From Methanocella sp. PtaU1.Bin125 (lineage in GTDB: Archaea; Halobacteriota; Methanocellia; Methanocellales; Methanocellaceae), in the NCBI GenBank assembly GCA_002067315.1, contig MVRA01000076.1, positions 1 to 51,242 on the forward strand: DNA of 51,242 bases, given 5' to 3'. Under the pieces are notes generated by a model. It was not told where the DNA came from and made no database searches. It saw nothing but the letters and a program-made list of their open reading frames with translations. The position numbers and the translations under genes are program-made. This document shows, piece after piece, positions 41,524 through 50,376 of this stretch; positions within the stretch are counted from its first letter, which is position 1, and the number at the start of each line of letters is the position of its first letter.

Positions 41524-41754
41524 TTGTGGCAGTCGAGACCGTCTCTGCCGCCGTCGATGCCCTTGCCGCGGTCGTGTACGGTCTTCAGCTTATTCGGGCT
41601 ATGGCTATCGTACGTCCTGGACCTGCCCTCGGGGGCTACGATAATACTGGCCCTGACGGCCGCTTGCGCCCTTAGCTCGTTTGTTAAAAACTATATCTTC
41701 ACGGGCCGGTACAGGCGGCGCAGATTCAGCCCGGGGCAATCCACACGGAGATAA
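41524..41754 (+). pseudogene. Relic of a ZnuB-type permease C-terminus
   Basis: The frame contains FGLWLSYVLDLPSGATIILA, matching the last helices of ABC-3 permeases (GLxxSYxLDLPxG), followed by a basic tail. It also aligns with FGVWAGFEYTLPVGPLIAV of the intact permease at 31139. Everything upstream of this helix is missing; residues before it look out of frame. It indicates a former second zinc-type transporter beside the chelate transporter. Confidence 0.6.
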
Positions 41755-41786
41755 AACCTGGATGGGATTATCCGCGCCTTCCCACG

Positions 41787-43022
41787 CTAAGGTTCGTCTC
41801 GATGGCCTTCTACAGGATGCTGGCGACCCGTCACCAGTTTCCAGGCCGGGATGATATCTATGTCTCCTAACGTATCTTCCTGGTCGAGGGTGACAATCGT
41901 GCCCTTTTCAATCTTCAGAGTTTCCATAGCCTCTTTCAACCCCCTTGTCTCCCTGTTAAGGTTATCCTCGTCCAGCCTGTGGCATACCTGCATGGCCCGG
42001 ATGTTTCCTGCCCTGTCCTTCACGATAAAATCGCACTCGTATCTCTCCCGGAAATAGTATATCGAAGGATAGTGCCGCCGCAGATGTAAAAATACGATAT
42101 TTTCGAGTATCCTGCCCTTATCGGCCGAGAAAGAGACGCTATTCGCTCTTGCCAGGCCATGGTCGATGGCGTATGCCTTCTTGGGATTCATGACCTGCGA
42201 CTTATATGAATACGCAAACTTCGGTACAGCGAACAGCAAATAGCTATCCTCGAAATACGAGATAAAGTTCGAGATCGTCGTCGCGGTGCCGACCTCGAAT
42301 GCCTTTCTCAGGCCGTTGTACGAGAACTCCCTGCCCGCGTTAGTCATCAGATATATGGCCAGCTTTTTGACGAGTGCCGGCTCTTTCAGGCCATACCTGA
42401 CGACGATATCCTTGACAACGATATCACTGTAGATATGCTGGAGCATCATGTCATTATCATATCTAAGGTACCCCGGGAATCCACCGCTTATCCCGTACTC
42501 CTCGAACGTCGCGGCCGACGAAGACTGCCCCTTAAACCGAAGCGTCTCTGCATAAGAGAACGGGAACAGCTCGTAGGTCAAATGCCTGCCCGTGAGCTTC
42601 GTGCCGAGCTCTTTGCTCAGAAGCGACGAGTTGGAGCCCGTTATGAAGAACTTTTTCCCTTTATCCTGCTTTCTCCTGACGAACCTTTCCCATCCGGGGA
42701 CGTTCTGTATCTCGTCGAAAAAATAACAATCCGCTTCCGGGTTCATCTCTGAGAAAACCTGATCGAGTTTCTCAAAGTCCGATACCTCGAAGTCGATCGC
42801 TCGTTCGTCCTCGAAGTTGAAATAATTAAAGGGGCCTGACTTTTTCATTATCTGCCTGAGAAGAGTGCTCTTACCGCATCTCCTCACGCCGGAGATAATA
42901 ACGGCCAGCGGGGAATCGATGTCGACAGAGTCGAGGAGGTCCCTTCTCGTGCCCTGGTCGAGGTCGACGACCTCCTGGTATTGTATTTCTGCGATCTCTT
43001 TGATGGTATCTTTCAGAAGCAC
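41787..43022 (-). CDS. AAA ATPase with DUF4143 domain
   Basis: 411 residues from GTG 43022. The frame continues to TTG 43082, but a TATA-like TTTTATATTA at about 43038-43048 lies inside that extension, favouring leaderless start at 43022. The AAA_14-type ATPase has Walker A GVRRCGKST, Walker B CYFFDEIQNVPGWE and FFITGSNSSLL sensor. The C-terminal DUF4143 nuclease-like domain has YYFRERYECDFIVKDRAGNI (D and K of a PD-(D/E)xK-like fold). The family is often horizontally mobile and of unclear function. Composition is AT-richer than neighbours. Confidence 0.85.
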   Translation of the reverse strand: MLLKDTIKEIAEIQYQEVVDLDQGTRRDLLDSVDIDSPLAVIISGVRRCGKSTLLRQIMKKSGPFNYFNFEDERAIDFEVSDFEKLDQVFSEMNPEADCYFFDEIQNVPGWERFVRRKQDKGKKFFITGSNSSLLSKELGTKLTGRHLTYELFPFSYAETLRFKGQSSSAATFEEYGISGGFPGYLRYDNDMMLQHIYSDIVVKDIVVRYGLKEPALVKKLAIYLMTNAGREFSYNGLRKAFEVGTATTISNFISYFEDSYLLFAVPKFAYSYKSQVMNPKKAYAIDHGLARANSVSFSADKGRILENIVFLHLRRHYPSIYYFRERYECDFIVKDRAGNIRAMQVCHRLDEDNLNRETRGLKEAMETLKIEKGTIVTLDQEDTLGDIDIIPAWKLVTGRQHPVEGHRDEP

Positions 43023-43053
43023 GAAACTATGTTTATTTTCGTAATATAAAAAA

Positions 43054-43074
43054 GTTTCTTTTAATAAAAGAAAC
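43054..43074. promoter_or_regulatory. 21-bp palindrome upstream of the AAA ATPase
   Basis: GTTTCTTTTA and TAAAAGAAAC are perfect 10-bp arms around one A, just upstream of the TATA-like box for the GTG at 43022. Possible autoregulatory operator. Confidence 0.4.
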
Positions 43075-43129
43075 TTACTCAAAAGGAGGTACGGGCCAGA
43101 TACCGGCCCGGCCCGTACCTTATCAGCGT

Positions 43130-44272
43130 CTAATTGCGCCCCTGCTCTTTCACTATCCTCGCGATGTCCGACCCGACATCCGACGTCTTCGCGGTGCCGC
43201 CCAGGTCGTACGTGCGGACCTTCCGCTCCCGCAGGTTCGTCTCGATGGCCCGGACGATACCGTCGGCCGCCTGCTTTTCCCCGAGGTGCTCCAGCAGCAT
43301 GGCGCCGGCCCAGATCGTGGCGATCGGGTTCACCTTGTTCAGGCCCTTATACTTGGGCGCGGAACCGCCCATGGGCTCGAACATGCTGGTGCCCTCCGGG
43401 TTGACGTTGCCGCCCGGCGCGAGGCCGAGGCCGCCCTGGATCATGGCGCCCAGGTCGGTGATGATGTCGCCGAACATGTTGGGGGCCACGACCACGTCGA
43501 AGAACTCGGGGTTCTTCACGAACCACATGGTCACCGCATCGACGTAGTTGAAGTCGGTCTTCACGGCGGGGTACTTCTGTCCCACGTCCTTGAAGACCTC
43601 CCGCCAGAGCCCGTAGATGTCGGTCATCACGTTCGCCTTGTCCACGCTGGACAGGTGCCTCTTCGGTCGGGAGTCGGCCAGCCGGAACGCGTAGTCGATC
43701 ACCCGGCGGGTGCCTTCTCTGCTGATCAGGCCGATCTGGTAGGCGATCTCGTCGCTGTCCGTGGCGATGTCTAGGTTGAACCGGACCGCGTACATCCGCC
43801 GGATCACCTCCAGCTCCTGCGGGCAGCAGTTGTCTTTCTTTACGCGGCCGCCGATGCCCGCGTAGAAGTCCTCGGTGTTCTCCCGGACCACGTAGAAGTC
43901 GATGTCCTGCGCCGTCTTGTTCTTCAGCGGCGTCTCGACGCCCTCGAGGAGCCGTACCGGGCGGAGGTTGACGTACTGGTCGAAGTAGAACCGCATGGTC
44001 AGCAGGACGCCTTTCTCCAGTATCCCCGGCGGCACCTTCCGGTCGTCGCCCAGCGAGCCGAGGTAGATCGCCTTGTACTTCGCCAGCTCTTTCAGCGAGG
44101 CCTCGCTGATGGTCTCGCCCGTCTTGATATAGTGGTCGGCGCCGAACGGCATGTCGATCCACTTGATATCGAAGTCATAGACGTCTGCGGCCGCCTCGGC
44201 GACCTTTTTTCCCTCGGCGATGACCTCGGGCCCTATCCCGTCACCGGCAATGACCGGCACTTTGTATTCCAT
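43130..44272 (-). CDS. leuB: 3-isopropylmalate dehydrogenase family (LeuB-like)
   Basis: The 380-residue NAD-dependent beta-hydroxyacid oxidative decarboxylase has [48 protein letters not shown] and [20 protein letters not shown] (the metal-binding Asp cluster). Family members act on isopropylmalate, homoisocitrate or isocitrate. The operon with leuC and leuD favours leucine synthesis, though the coenzyme B (homoisocitrate) pathway cannot be excluded. ATG overlaps the leuD stop by one base. Confidence 0.88.
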   Translation of the reverse strand: MEYKVPVIAGDGIGPEVIAEGKKVAEAAADVYDFDIKWIDMPFGADHYIKTGETISEASLKELAKYKAIYLGSLGDDRKVPPGILEKGVLLTMRFYFDQYVNLRPVRLLEGVETPLKNKTAQDIDFYVVRENTEDFYAGIGGRVKKDNCCPQELEVIRRMYAVRFNLDIATDSDEIAYQIGLISREGTRRVIDYAFRLADSRPKRHLSSVDKANVMTDIYGLWREVFKDVGQKYPAVKTDFNYVDAVTMWFVKNPEFFDVVVAPNMFGDIITDLGAMIQGGLGLAPGGNVNPEGTSMFEPMGGSAPKYKGLNKVNPIATIWAGAMLLEHLGEKQAADGIVRAIETNLRERKVRTYDLGGTAKTSDVGSDIARIVKEQGRN

Positions 44273-44823
44273 TACTCCGCCTCCCTGCCCTTTTCCCGTG
44301 TCTTTTCCCTGCTCATGCGCTCGACCATCTTGCGCGCGAAGTCGATCAGCCCGCCGCTCCTCACGATATCCATGAGGAATTCCGGCAGCGGCTTCGCCCG
44401 GTATATCTCGTTTTTCGTCTGATTGGTAATGATGCCCTGCGCCTCGTCGATCTCGAGGACGTCGCCCTCCGCGATGCGGTCGGTGTCCGGGCATTCCAGC
44501 AGCGTGACGCCGATGTTGATCGAGTTCCTGAAGAAGATGCGGGCAAACGACTTCGCGATCACGCACCGGACGCCCGCGCCCTTCAGGGCCAGCGGGGCGT
44601 GCTCCCGGGAGGAGCCGCAGCCGAAGTTCTCGCCTGCCACGATGATGTCACCCGGCTTCACCTGGTCCTTGAACTCAGGCCGCACGCCCTCGAAGGCGTG
44701 CTTCGCCAGCTCCTCCGGCCGGTTCAGTATCAAAAAACGGCCGGGGATGATCGCGTCCGTGTCCACGTCGTCGCCGAACTTCCATACCCTGCCAGGCAGG
44801 GTCTCGCGCCCGGCCATGATCAC
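44272..44823 (-). CDS. leuD: 3-isopropylmalate dehydratase small subunit
   Basis: 183 residues, aconitase swivel domain: [40 protein letters not shown] and [14 protein letters not shown]. The substrate-recognition loop after DTDAIIPG reads RFLIL (29-33). The methanogen homoaconitase loop YLRT carries an Arg that is absent here, which favours isopropylmalate over homocitrate; this uses remembered family data. The C-terminus is charged and extended. It overlaps leuC by 4 bp. Confidence 0.88.
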   Translation of the reverse strand: MIMAGRETLPGRVWKFGDDVDTDAIIPGRFLILNRPEELAKHAFEGVRPEFKDQVKPGDIIVAGENFGCGSSREHAPLALKGAGVRCVIAKSFARIFFRNSINIGVTLLECPDTDRIAEGDVLEIDEAQGIITNQTKNEIYRAKPLPEFLMDIVRSGGLIDFARKMVERMSREKTREKGREAE

Positions 44824-46097
44824 ACGCTCCTCGGATCGGTGATGCAGCCCTTAATAGCCGAAGCCGCCGCCGTCGCCGGGGAGCCAAGGTACACGAACGC
44901 GTCCGGGCTGCCCTGTCTGCCCTTGAAGTTCCGGTTCGAGGTCGACAGTCCGACCTCGCCCGGCCCGAGCAGCCCGAAGGAGCCGCCCATGCAGGGCCCG
45001 CAGCAGGGCGCCTCGACCATCGCGCCGGCGTTCATGAACTGCTCGACCAGCCCGGCCTTGAGCGCCTTCATGTACTCCGTCCGCGAGGCCGGTATCACGA
45101 TCATCCGCACGCCCTTCGCGACCGGCCTGCCGCCCATGACGTCCGCGGCGATCTTCAGGTCCTCGAACCGGCCGTTCGTGCAGCTGCCGATAAAGACCTG
45201 GTCGATCTTCTTTCCCTCGACTCTGTCGATGTCGACGACGTTGTCCACGTTATGCGGGCAGGCGACCTGCGGGGGCATCTCAGAAAGGTCGTACTTGCGC
45301 ACGGCCGAGAACTGCGCGCCCTCGTCGCTCTTCATGTCCCGGTCGGGATGATATTCGGGCACCCGCTGCCGGATGTAGTCGTCAGTCTTCCGATCCGGCT
45401 CGATCACGCCGGCCTTGCCGCCCATCTCGATGGCCATGTTGCTGATCGTCATCCGCTGGGAGACGTCGAGGTCCCGGACGATTTCGCCCCCGTACTCGCA
45501 GGCCTGGTATCGCGCGCCGTCCGCCCCCACGTCGCCGATCAGCTTCAGTATGACGTCCTTGCTGTAGACGCGGTCGCCGAGCCGGCCGTCCACCTGGAAC
45601 TTCAGGGTCTCGGGCACCCGGAACCACAGCTTGCCCAGTGCGAACGCGGCCGCCATGTCGGTGGAGCCGATGCCCGTGGCGAAGGCGCCGATCGCGCCGT
45701 ACGCGCACGTATGCGAGTCCGAGCCCACGACCAGCATTCCCGGGGTCACGTGGCCCATCTCCGGCATGACCTGGTGGCAGACGCCCTGGAAGATGTCGTA
45801 GAAATTTGAGATCCCCTGATCATTGACGAACTTGCGCAGCATGATGTGGTTCTGCGCCGCGTTCAGGGAGTCGGCCGGCACCTGGTGGTCGAATAACACG
45901 ACGATCTTCTCCGGGTCCCACACTTTCTTGTCCTTCTGGTTCTTCATGATCTCGTAGAAGCCCTCGACCGCCAGCGGCCCGGTGATGTCGTGGGTCATGG
46001 CGCGGTCGATGTCCGCGAGAACGTAGTCTCCCGCCTGACACGGCCTGCCCGCCGCGCGGCTGAAGATTTTTTCCGTGATGGTCAGGTTACCGGACAT
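44820..46097 (-). CDS. leuC: 3-isopropylmalate dehydratase large subunit
   Basis: 425 residues from ATG 46097 ([17 protein letters not shown]). The in-frame ATG at 46118 is too close to the TATA box ATTTATAAGG at about 46128-46137. Aconitase-fold motifs include [41 protein letters not shown] (first cluster Cys) and CCGPCMG (the other two 4Fe-4S ligands). With LeuD it isomerises 2-isopropylmalate to 3-isopropylmalate. First gene of the leuCDB operon and divergent from a TetR regulator. Confidence 0.92.
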   Translation of the reverse strand: MSGNLTITEKIFSRAAGRPCQAGDYVLADIDRAMTHDITGPLAVEGFYEIMKNQKDKKVWDPEKIVVLFDHQVPADSLNAAQNHIMLRKFVNDQGISNFYDIFQGVCHQVMPEMGHVTPGMLVVGSDSHTCAYGAIGAFATGIGSTDMAAAFALGKLWFRVPETLKFQVDGRLGDRVYSKDVILKLIGDVGADGARYQACEYGGEIVRDLDVSQRMTISNMAIEMGGKAGVIEPDRKTDDYIRQRVPEYHPDRDMKSDEGAQFSAVRKYDLSEMPPQVACPHNVDNVVDIDRVEGKKIDQVFIGSCTNGRFEDLKIAADVMGGRPVAKGVRMIVIPASRTEYMKALKAGLVEQFMNAGAMVEAPCCGPCMGGSFGLLGPGEVGLSTSNRNFKGRQGSPDAFVYLGSPATAAASAIKGCITDPRSV

Positions 46098-46219
46098 AAT
46101 GATACAAGCCATGATCATTGCGGCACCTTATAAATCTAACCTCATGAGCCCGGCATTAAAAATCCCGCTCATCGGGAGTAATAATTAAAACAGGCATACA
46201 CAAACCTATTAATACTTAA

Positions 46220-46270
46220 ATGACCATAAGCCATCATATGACCATCAGTCACATGATGACTCACGGTCAT
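46220..46270. promoter_or_regulatory. Repeated ATGACCAT operator-like sites
   Basis: ATGACCAT occurs at 46220-46227 and 46238-46245, with an inverted near-copy ACGGTCAT at 46263-46270. The sites lie between divergent leuC and the TetR gene. They suit binding by the adjacent TetR dimer. Inference from position and repetition. Confidence 0.45.
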
Positions 46271-46285
46271 GGACGGGCGGTCAGC

Positions 46286-46951
46286 ATGTCGACGGCAGAA
46301 AGAAAGGAAAAGGAAAAGACGGCCCGGCGGGCGGCCATCGTCAACGCGGCGGAGCGGCTGTTCGCCTCTAAAGGATATGGCGGCGTCGCGATGGACGACG
46401 TGGCCCGGGAAGCCCAGCTGGCCAAAGGCACACTGTACCTGTACTTCGATAACAAAGATTCGCTGTACCTGGCGGTAGCTGTCCGCGGAGCTGTCATCCT
46501 GAGAGATATGATGGCGAGGGGCGTGGCCCGCGAGGTTAGAGGGATCGACAAGGCCTGCGCCACCGGCGTCGCATACTACGAGTTCTCCAAACAGCACCCC
46601 TTTTACTTCCATGTGCTGACCGACGCCGGGCCCGCCGGCCGTCCGGGCGACTCCGCCATACGGCAGGAGCTGGCCGCCCTTGCCGCCGACTGCACGAAGA
46701 TCGCGGCCGACGCGGTGAGATCGGGGGTCGCAGACGGCACCATCGACCCGGAAGCGGAACCGCACAAGACGGCGACGTTCCTGATCGAGTCCGCACGGGC
46801 GATGATCCGGACGCCCCTCCTGCCCGCTTCCCCCGGCGGCATCAAACCGGCCCGGGAGGAAGTCGTGTACTTCGCGCTGAGCAGGCTCAGGCATGCCATC
46901 GAACACCGGCCGGGCAAACCCCTCGAGAGCATCGATTCCGGGTGGATTTGA
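46286..46951 (+). CDS. TetR-family transcriptional regulator
   Basis: 221 residues from ATG 46286. The N-terminal TetR HTH is clear: RRAAIVNAAERLFASKGYGG, MDDVAREAQLAKGTLYLYF and NKDSLY. The C-terminal ligand domain is helical. The frame extends to ATG 46220, where it would add a Met/His-rich segment, but a TATA-like TTAATACTTAA directly precedes that ATG, so translation from 46286 is more likely. Candidate targets are itself and leuCDB. Confidence 0.87.
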   Translation: MSTAERKEKEKTARRAAIVNAAERLFASKGYGGVAMDDVAREAQLAKGTLYLYFDNKDSLYLAVAVRGAVILRDMMARGVAREVRGIDKACATGVAYYEFSKQHPFYFHVLTDAGPAGRPGDSAIRQELAALAADCTKIAADAVRSGVADGTIDPEAEPHKTATFLIESARAMIRTPLLPASPGGIKPAREEVVYFALSRLRHAIEHRPGKPLESIDSGWI

Positions 46952-47160
46952 GCGGTGGACAAGGAGCCTGGCAGTTTATCGCGCCGGCGGCCGATCGCGC
47001 GCGCGTGTGCGACTGCCAGTGTCAGCCGGTGACTCATTGCCCGGCCTGTCGGTTCTCCGTTCCTCCATGTTTTGCCAGTTCACATTTTTCCGGGCCTCTG
47101 TGTACTAAATCGACAACATTATAACCATCTAACCCTTACTTTGTGGCGTGGGATTGGAGC

Positions 47161-48357
47161 ATGTCCGACATTGACGAAATCTACGCAAAGCTAAACGGCA
47201 AGATCACCCGGGAAAAGTTCAGCCAGCTCATCGACGACAAGATCGACGCGATGGACGGGCTGTGCGACCAGTGGACCGCCGCGCTCCTCGTCGCGCACGA
47301 CCTGGGCGTCGACGACCTCACGGCCATGAAAAAATCGGGCGGCGCCGGGGCCGCGGCCAACGGCGGTTCTGCTATGGCCGTCGCGGCCGAGGGCGTCCTG
47401 ATCAAGATCAAGGACATCACCGTGGAGCGGCGCAACGTGGACTTCGTGGGCAAGATCACCACGGCCTACCCGCCCCGCACGTTCAGCCGGCAGGACGGCA
47501 CCTCGGGCAGCGTTGCCAACATCACCGTCGCCGACGAGACCGGCGAGGTCCGGGTCTCGCTGTGGGACGACTTAGCGGATGCGGTCAAGACGGGCGACAT
47601 CAAGGAAGGCGACACGCTCCGCATCCGCGGCTACGTGAAGGAGGGCCAGAAAGGCCTCGAGGTGAGCATCGGCCGGGGCGGCGGCATCATGAAGGACGAC
47701 AGCGTCAAGATCACGCTCAAGGACCCTATGCTCAAGATCGCGGACATCGCGGCGGGCAACGGCAACATGTGCACCCGCGGCATGATCCTCTCCCGCCAGG
47801 AGCCCCGCACCTTCAGCCGCAAGGACGGCTCGACTGGCTCGCTGGCCAGCCTGATGATCGGCGACGAGACCGGCAAGATCCGGGTGACCGTCTGGGACAA
47901 CAAGATCGCGGACATCGACCCCTTACAGCCCGGCGAGTCGATCGAGATCCTGCACGGCTATACCCGCGAGGGCTTCAACGGCGGCGTGGAGATCAACGTC
48001 GGCAGCCGGGGCATCGTCCGCAAGTCCGAGACCCCTGTTACGTACGAAGAGAAGACGACGAAGATCGGCGACATCACGGCCGACCAGTCCTATAACATCA
48101 AGGGCACCGTCACCGGCGTCGACGGCGTGAAGGAGTTCACCACCAAGGACGGCAAGCCCGGGCGGCTGTGCGGCGTGTTCCTGTCCGACGAGACCGGCCG
48201 CATCCGCGTGGTCTTCTGGGGCGAGCACGCCAACTTCGCGGAAGCGCTGTCGGTCGGCGACGAGATCCTGGTCACAGACGTCCAGGCCCGGGTGAACATG
48301 CGCGGCGAGATCGAGCTGTCGGCCAACTGGCGCAGCGCGGTGCGGAAGACGAAGTAA
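47161..48357 (+). CDS. RPA-like single-stranded DNA-binding protein, three OB folds
   Basis: 398 residues from ATG 47161 (MSDIDEIYAKLNGKI). An N-terminal helical region (about 1-60) and a Gly/Ala linker precede three similar OB folds (about 75-170, 190-285, 305-390). Each contains a PRTFSR(Q/K)DG- or KEFTTKDG-type strand and a DETG-x-(I/V)RVxxWD/G core. This is the archaeal RPA type that coats ssDNA in replication and repair. There is no C-terminal zinc finger, unlike some euryarchaeal RPAs. Confidence 0.92.
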   Translation: MSDIDEIYAKLNGKITREKFSQLIDDKIDAMDGLCDQWTAALLVAHDLGVDDLTAMKKSGGAGAAANGGSAMAVAAEGVLIKIKDITVERRNVDFVGKITTAYPPRTFSRQDGTSGSVANITVADETGEVRVSLWDDLADAVKTGDIKEGDTLRIRGYVKEGQKGLEVSIGRGGGIMKDDSVKITLKDPMLKIADIAAGNGNMCTRGMILSRQEPRTFSRKDGSTGSLASLMIGDETGKIRVTVWDNKIADIDPLQPGESIEILHGYTREGFNGGVEINVGSRGIVRKSETPVTYEEKTTKIGDITADQSYNIKGTVTGVDGVKEFTTKDGKPGRLCGVFLSDETGRIRVVFWGEHANFAEALSVGDEILVTDVQARVNMRGEIELSANWRSAVRKTK

Positions 48358-48385
48358 GGCCCCGAGCAATAACTACCTCTTTTTT

Positions 48386-48560
48386 GGTTCTTCTGGGTTT
48401 TTCGAATCTGCCGATTCAATGAAATGGGCTTCGTTTCGGGGGCCTGTCGTACCAGTACTCGCGACGATCGCAACGAAACGCGACGGGCGCAACGTTTCTC
48501 TACGTTCTCGCGCCAGTCTCTGCGGACTCTGCGAGTATCCAGTCTGCGTATGCCTGGAAA
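48386..48560 (+). repeat. Dispersed repeat, copy 2
   Basis: Starts GGTTCTTCTG about 28 bp after the RPA stop, following CTCTTTTTT. It shares CCGATTCAATGAAATGGG, GCTTCGTTTCGGGGGCCTG, GTACCAGTACTCGCGACG and AACGAAACGCGACGGGCGC with copies 1 and 3. It lacks the internal tandem and long inverted arm of copy 1. The right boundary (near GAGTATCCAGTC) is approximate. Confidence 0.75.
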
Positions 48561-48728
48561 CTGTATGTTCACATGAGAATTATCATGGCATAACTGGATC
48601 GTCCTGATAACGTTCTGGGATTCAGCCATGGATGGGCTCTCGTAGCGCTAGATGCTCGCAGAGTACTCGATGGATGAAAACGGGTATTATCATGTATAGG
48701 CTTATGAAAATCAGGCCTTGTCAATGCA

Positions 48729-48871
48729 ATGCGACCCCTGTCACGCTCGCCAAGAGCGCCAGGAAGCCAAGAGCGCCAAGGACTGATTAGTTAAAGCTGT
48801 ATCACAATATATGTATAGGCCTGGCGCTCCTGGCTTCCTGGCGCTCTTGGCGAGCGTGACAGGGGTCGCAT
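48729..48871. repeat. 52-bp inverted repeat, CGCCAAG type
   Basis: Arms 48729-48780 and 48820-48871 match at about 50 of 52 positions around a 39-nt AT-rich loop. Arms begin ATGCGACCCCTGTCACGCTC and continue in CGCCAAG/GCGCCAGG words. It resembles the element at 12708-12955 in word content but not in full sequence. Confidence 0.85.
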
Positions 48872-49201
48872 GGCCTATATAAGGAAAATTTTCATGGAAC
48901 ACAGAGAAGGCACAGAGAGTCGGCGGATGACCGGAGCCCTGGCCAGGTAAAAGACGATGAAAAAACAGGCCGGGCAATCGCCGCATGCCCTGCCGCCGCC
49001 CGTGCGTGCGCGCGCGAGGCCGCCGCCGGTGGCCCGTTTACAATAGTTTTTAGTATGAAAGACTTTCAGGATTTTCATCGTATATGCCTGTGCATCAGGC
49101 ACATCGGCGTTTCATAGGGGCGCAGAGATATTTTAGAGTTCTCGGCCAGCCCGGCAGCGCAAAGCACATAGGCATAAAGTGAATAATACCTGCTGACCTT
49201 T
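48872..49201. other. Intergenic stretch without recognised gene
   Basis: After the inverted repeat comes ACACAGAGAAGGCACAGAGA, a word type common in intergenic repeats of many prokaryotes, then GC-rich sequence with alternating CGCGCG near 49010. TATA-like ATATTTTAGAG (49129-49139) precedes the acetyltransferase. No RNA gene is seen. Confidence 0.4.
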
Positions 49202-49666
49202 ATGGCTGACGTGATGTACCTCGAGCTCGGCGCCGATTACCTCGACATGATCAGGCCCCTGTGGGAGGGGCTGAACGAGCATCACCTCGTCCGCTCGCCC
49301 AACTTCCGCCAGCACTACGAGCAGATGACCTTCGAGGTCCGGAAAAGAGATTTGCTGAAGAAGCCGCAGCTGCGCGTTATCCTGGCCGCGGAAGAAGGCC
49401 GGCCGATCGGCTACTGTGTCTGTACCATCGATGGTGAGACCGGCGAGATCGACTCGATCTTCGTCGAGGAGGCGTACCGCCGCAGCGGCATCGGCGAGGA
49501 GCTGATGCGCCGGGCCATCGCCTGGCTGGACGCCGGCAACGCCCGAAAAAAGATCGTCGCCGTCGCGGCCGGCAACGAGGCGGCCATCCCGTTCTACGAG
49601 AGCTTCGGGTTCCTGCCGCGGATGACGGTGCTGCAGATGAGCGAGGAAAGGCGCCCGGCCGATTAA
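49202..49666 (+). CDS. GNAT-family acetyltransferase
   Basis: The 154-residue protein has acetyl-CoA-binding motif A: IDSIFVEEAYRRSGIGEELM (pyrophosphate loop RRSGIG), followed by AVAAGNEAAIPFYESFGFLP, typical of RimI-like GNATs. Substrate unknown. Start ATG 49202. It stands alone. Confidence 0.9.
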   Translation: MADVMYLELGADYLDMIRPLWEGLNEHHLVRSPNFRQHYEQMTFEVRKRDLLKKPQLRVILAAEEGRPIGYCVCTIDGETGEIDSIFVEEAYRRSGIGEELMRRAIAWLDAGNARKKIVAVAAGNEAAIPFYESFGFLPRMTVLQMSEERRPAD

Positions 49667-49833
49667 TTTTTCACTCGCGGTCATGTAATCGTCGTGTGCC
49701 GTTTCTCCCCGGACTGCGATTCGCCCGGGCGGCCACGTGCACGCGCGAGCCGCCGGCCAGCGGGCGACGGCCCTGCCTGCTTTAAAGAATAAGATAAAAC
49801 TATTTGTCCTGCGACAGGCCATTGTACTCTGAT

Positions 49834-50244
49834 ATGGACCCGATCTGGCCGGTATACCTCTTCATCGCCCTCATCCTGCTGGCGGACCTGCTGCTGGTAG
49901 CGGGCATCATCCTCCTCGTCCTCTTCCTGGTGGCCTACGTCGCGTTCAACGTGTTCACGGGCTTCGTCAAGCTGATGCTCAACAAGCTCGTCCACGACCT
50001 GCTCGACTACCTGAAGAAGTACTCCGAGGAGAAGTCGAAGGGGAAGACGTCGGATTACGGAAAGGCGCTGGTCGAGGTCGCGCGGTGGATATACCGGGTG
50101 GTCTTCTGGCTGTACAACATCTTCCAGCTCGGGATCGACGTGGCTATCTGTCTCGCGGCCGTGGCCCTGATTGTCCTGGGCGTGTTTACGCTATGGGTCA
50201 TCAACCTCGTGCTGGCCTGGCTGGTCTACGCCTATATCCTGTGA
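49834..50244 (+). CDS. Small polytopic membrane protein
   Basis: 136 residues from ATG 49834 (MDPIWPVYLFIALILLADLL); the TTG frame extension to 49804 is unlikely. Two long hydrophobic segments (about 5-50) are followed by a charged cytoplasmic loop LKKYSEEKSKGKTSDYGK, then two further membrane segments to the C-terminus. No family recognised. Codon use is strongly like host genes. Confidence 0.72.
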   Translation: MDPIWPVYLFIALILLADLLLVAGIILLVLFLVAYVAFNVFTGFVKLMLNKLVHDLLDYLKKYSEEKSKGKTSDYGKALVEVARWIYRVVFWLYNIFQLGIDVAICLAAVALIVLGVFTLWVINLVLAWLVYAYIL

Positions 50245-50376
50245 AATTTTCTGGAATAATGGCGCTCGAGTGAGCGCACGTGCCCGGTTTTGTTCCGTTT
50301 CGGCCCGCGTGATACGCCCGATGTGAGCTAAACGTATTTAAGAATATTTTTTGTTGCCCTGTATGGGTGATATAGT

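Noticed and set aside
49133-49822. 229-codon minus-strand frame opposite the GNAT gene
   Set aside because: The plus-strand acetyltransferase motif is clear; the opposite frame is compositionally a shadow.
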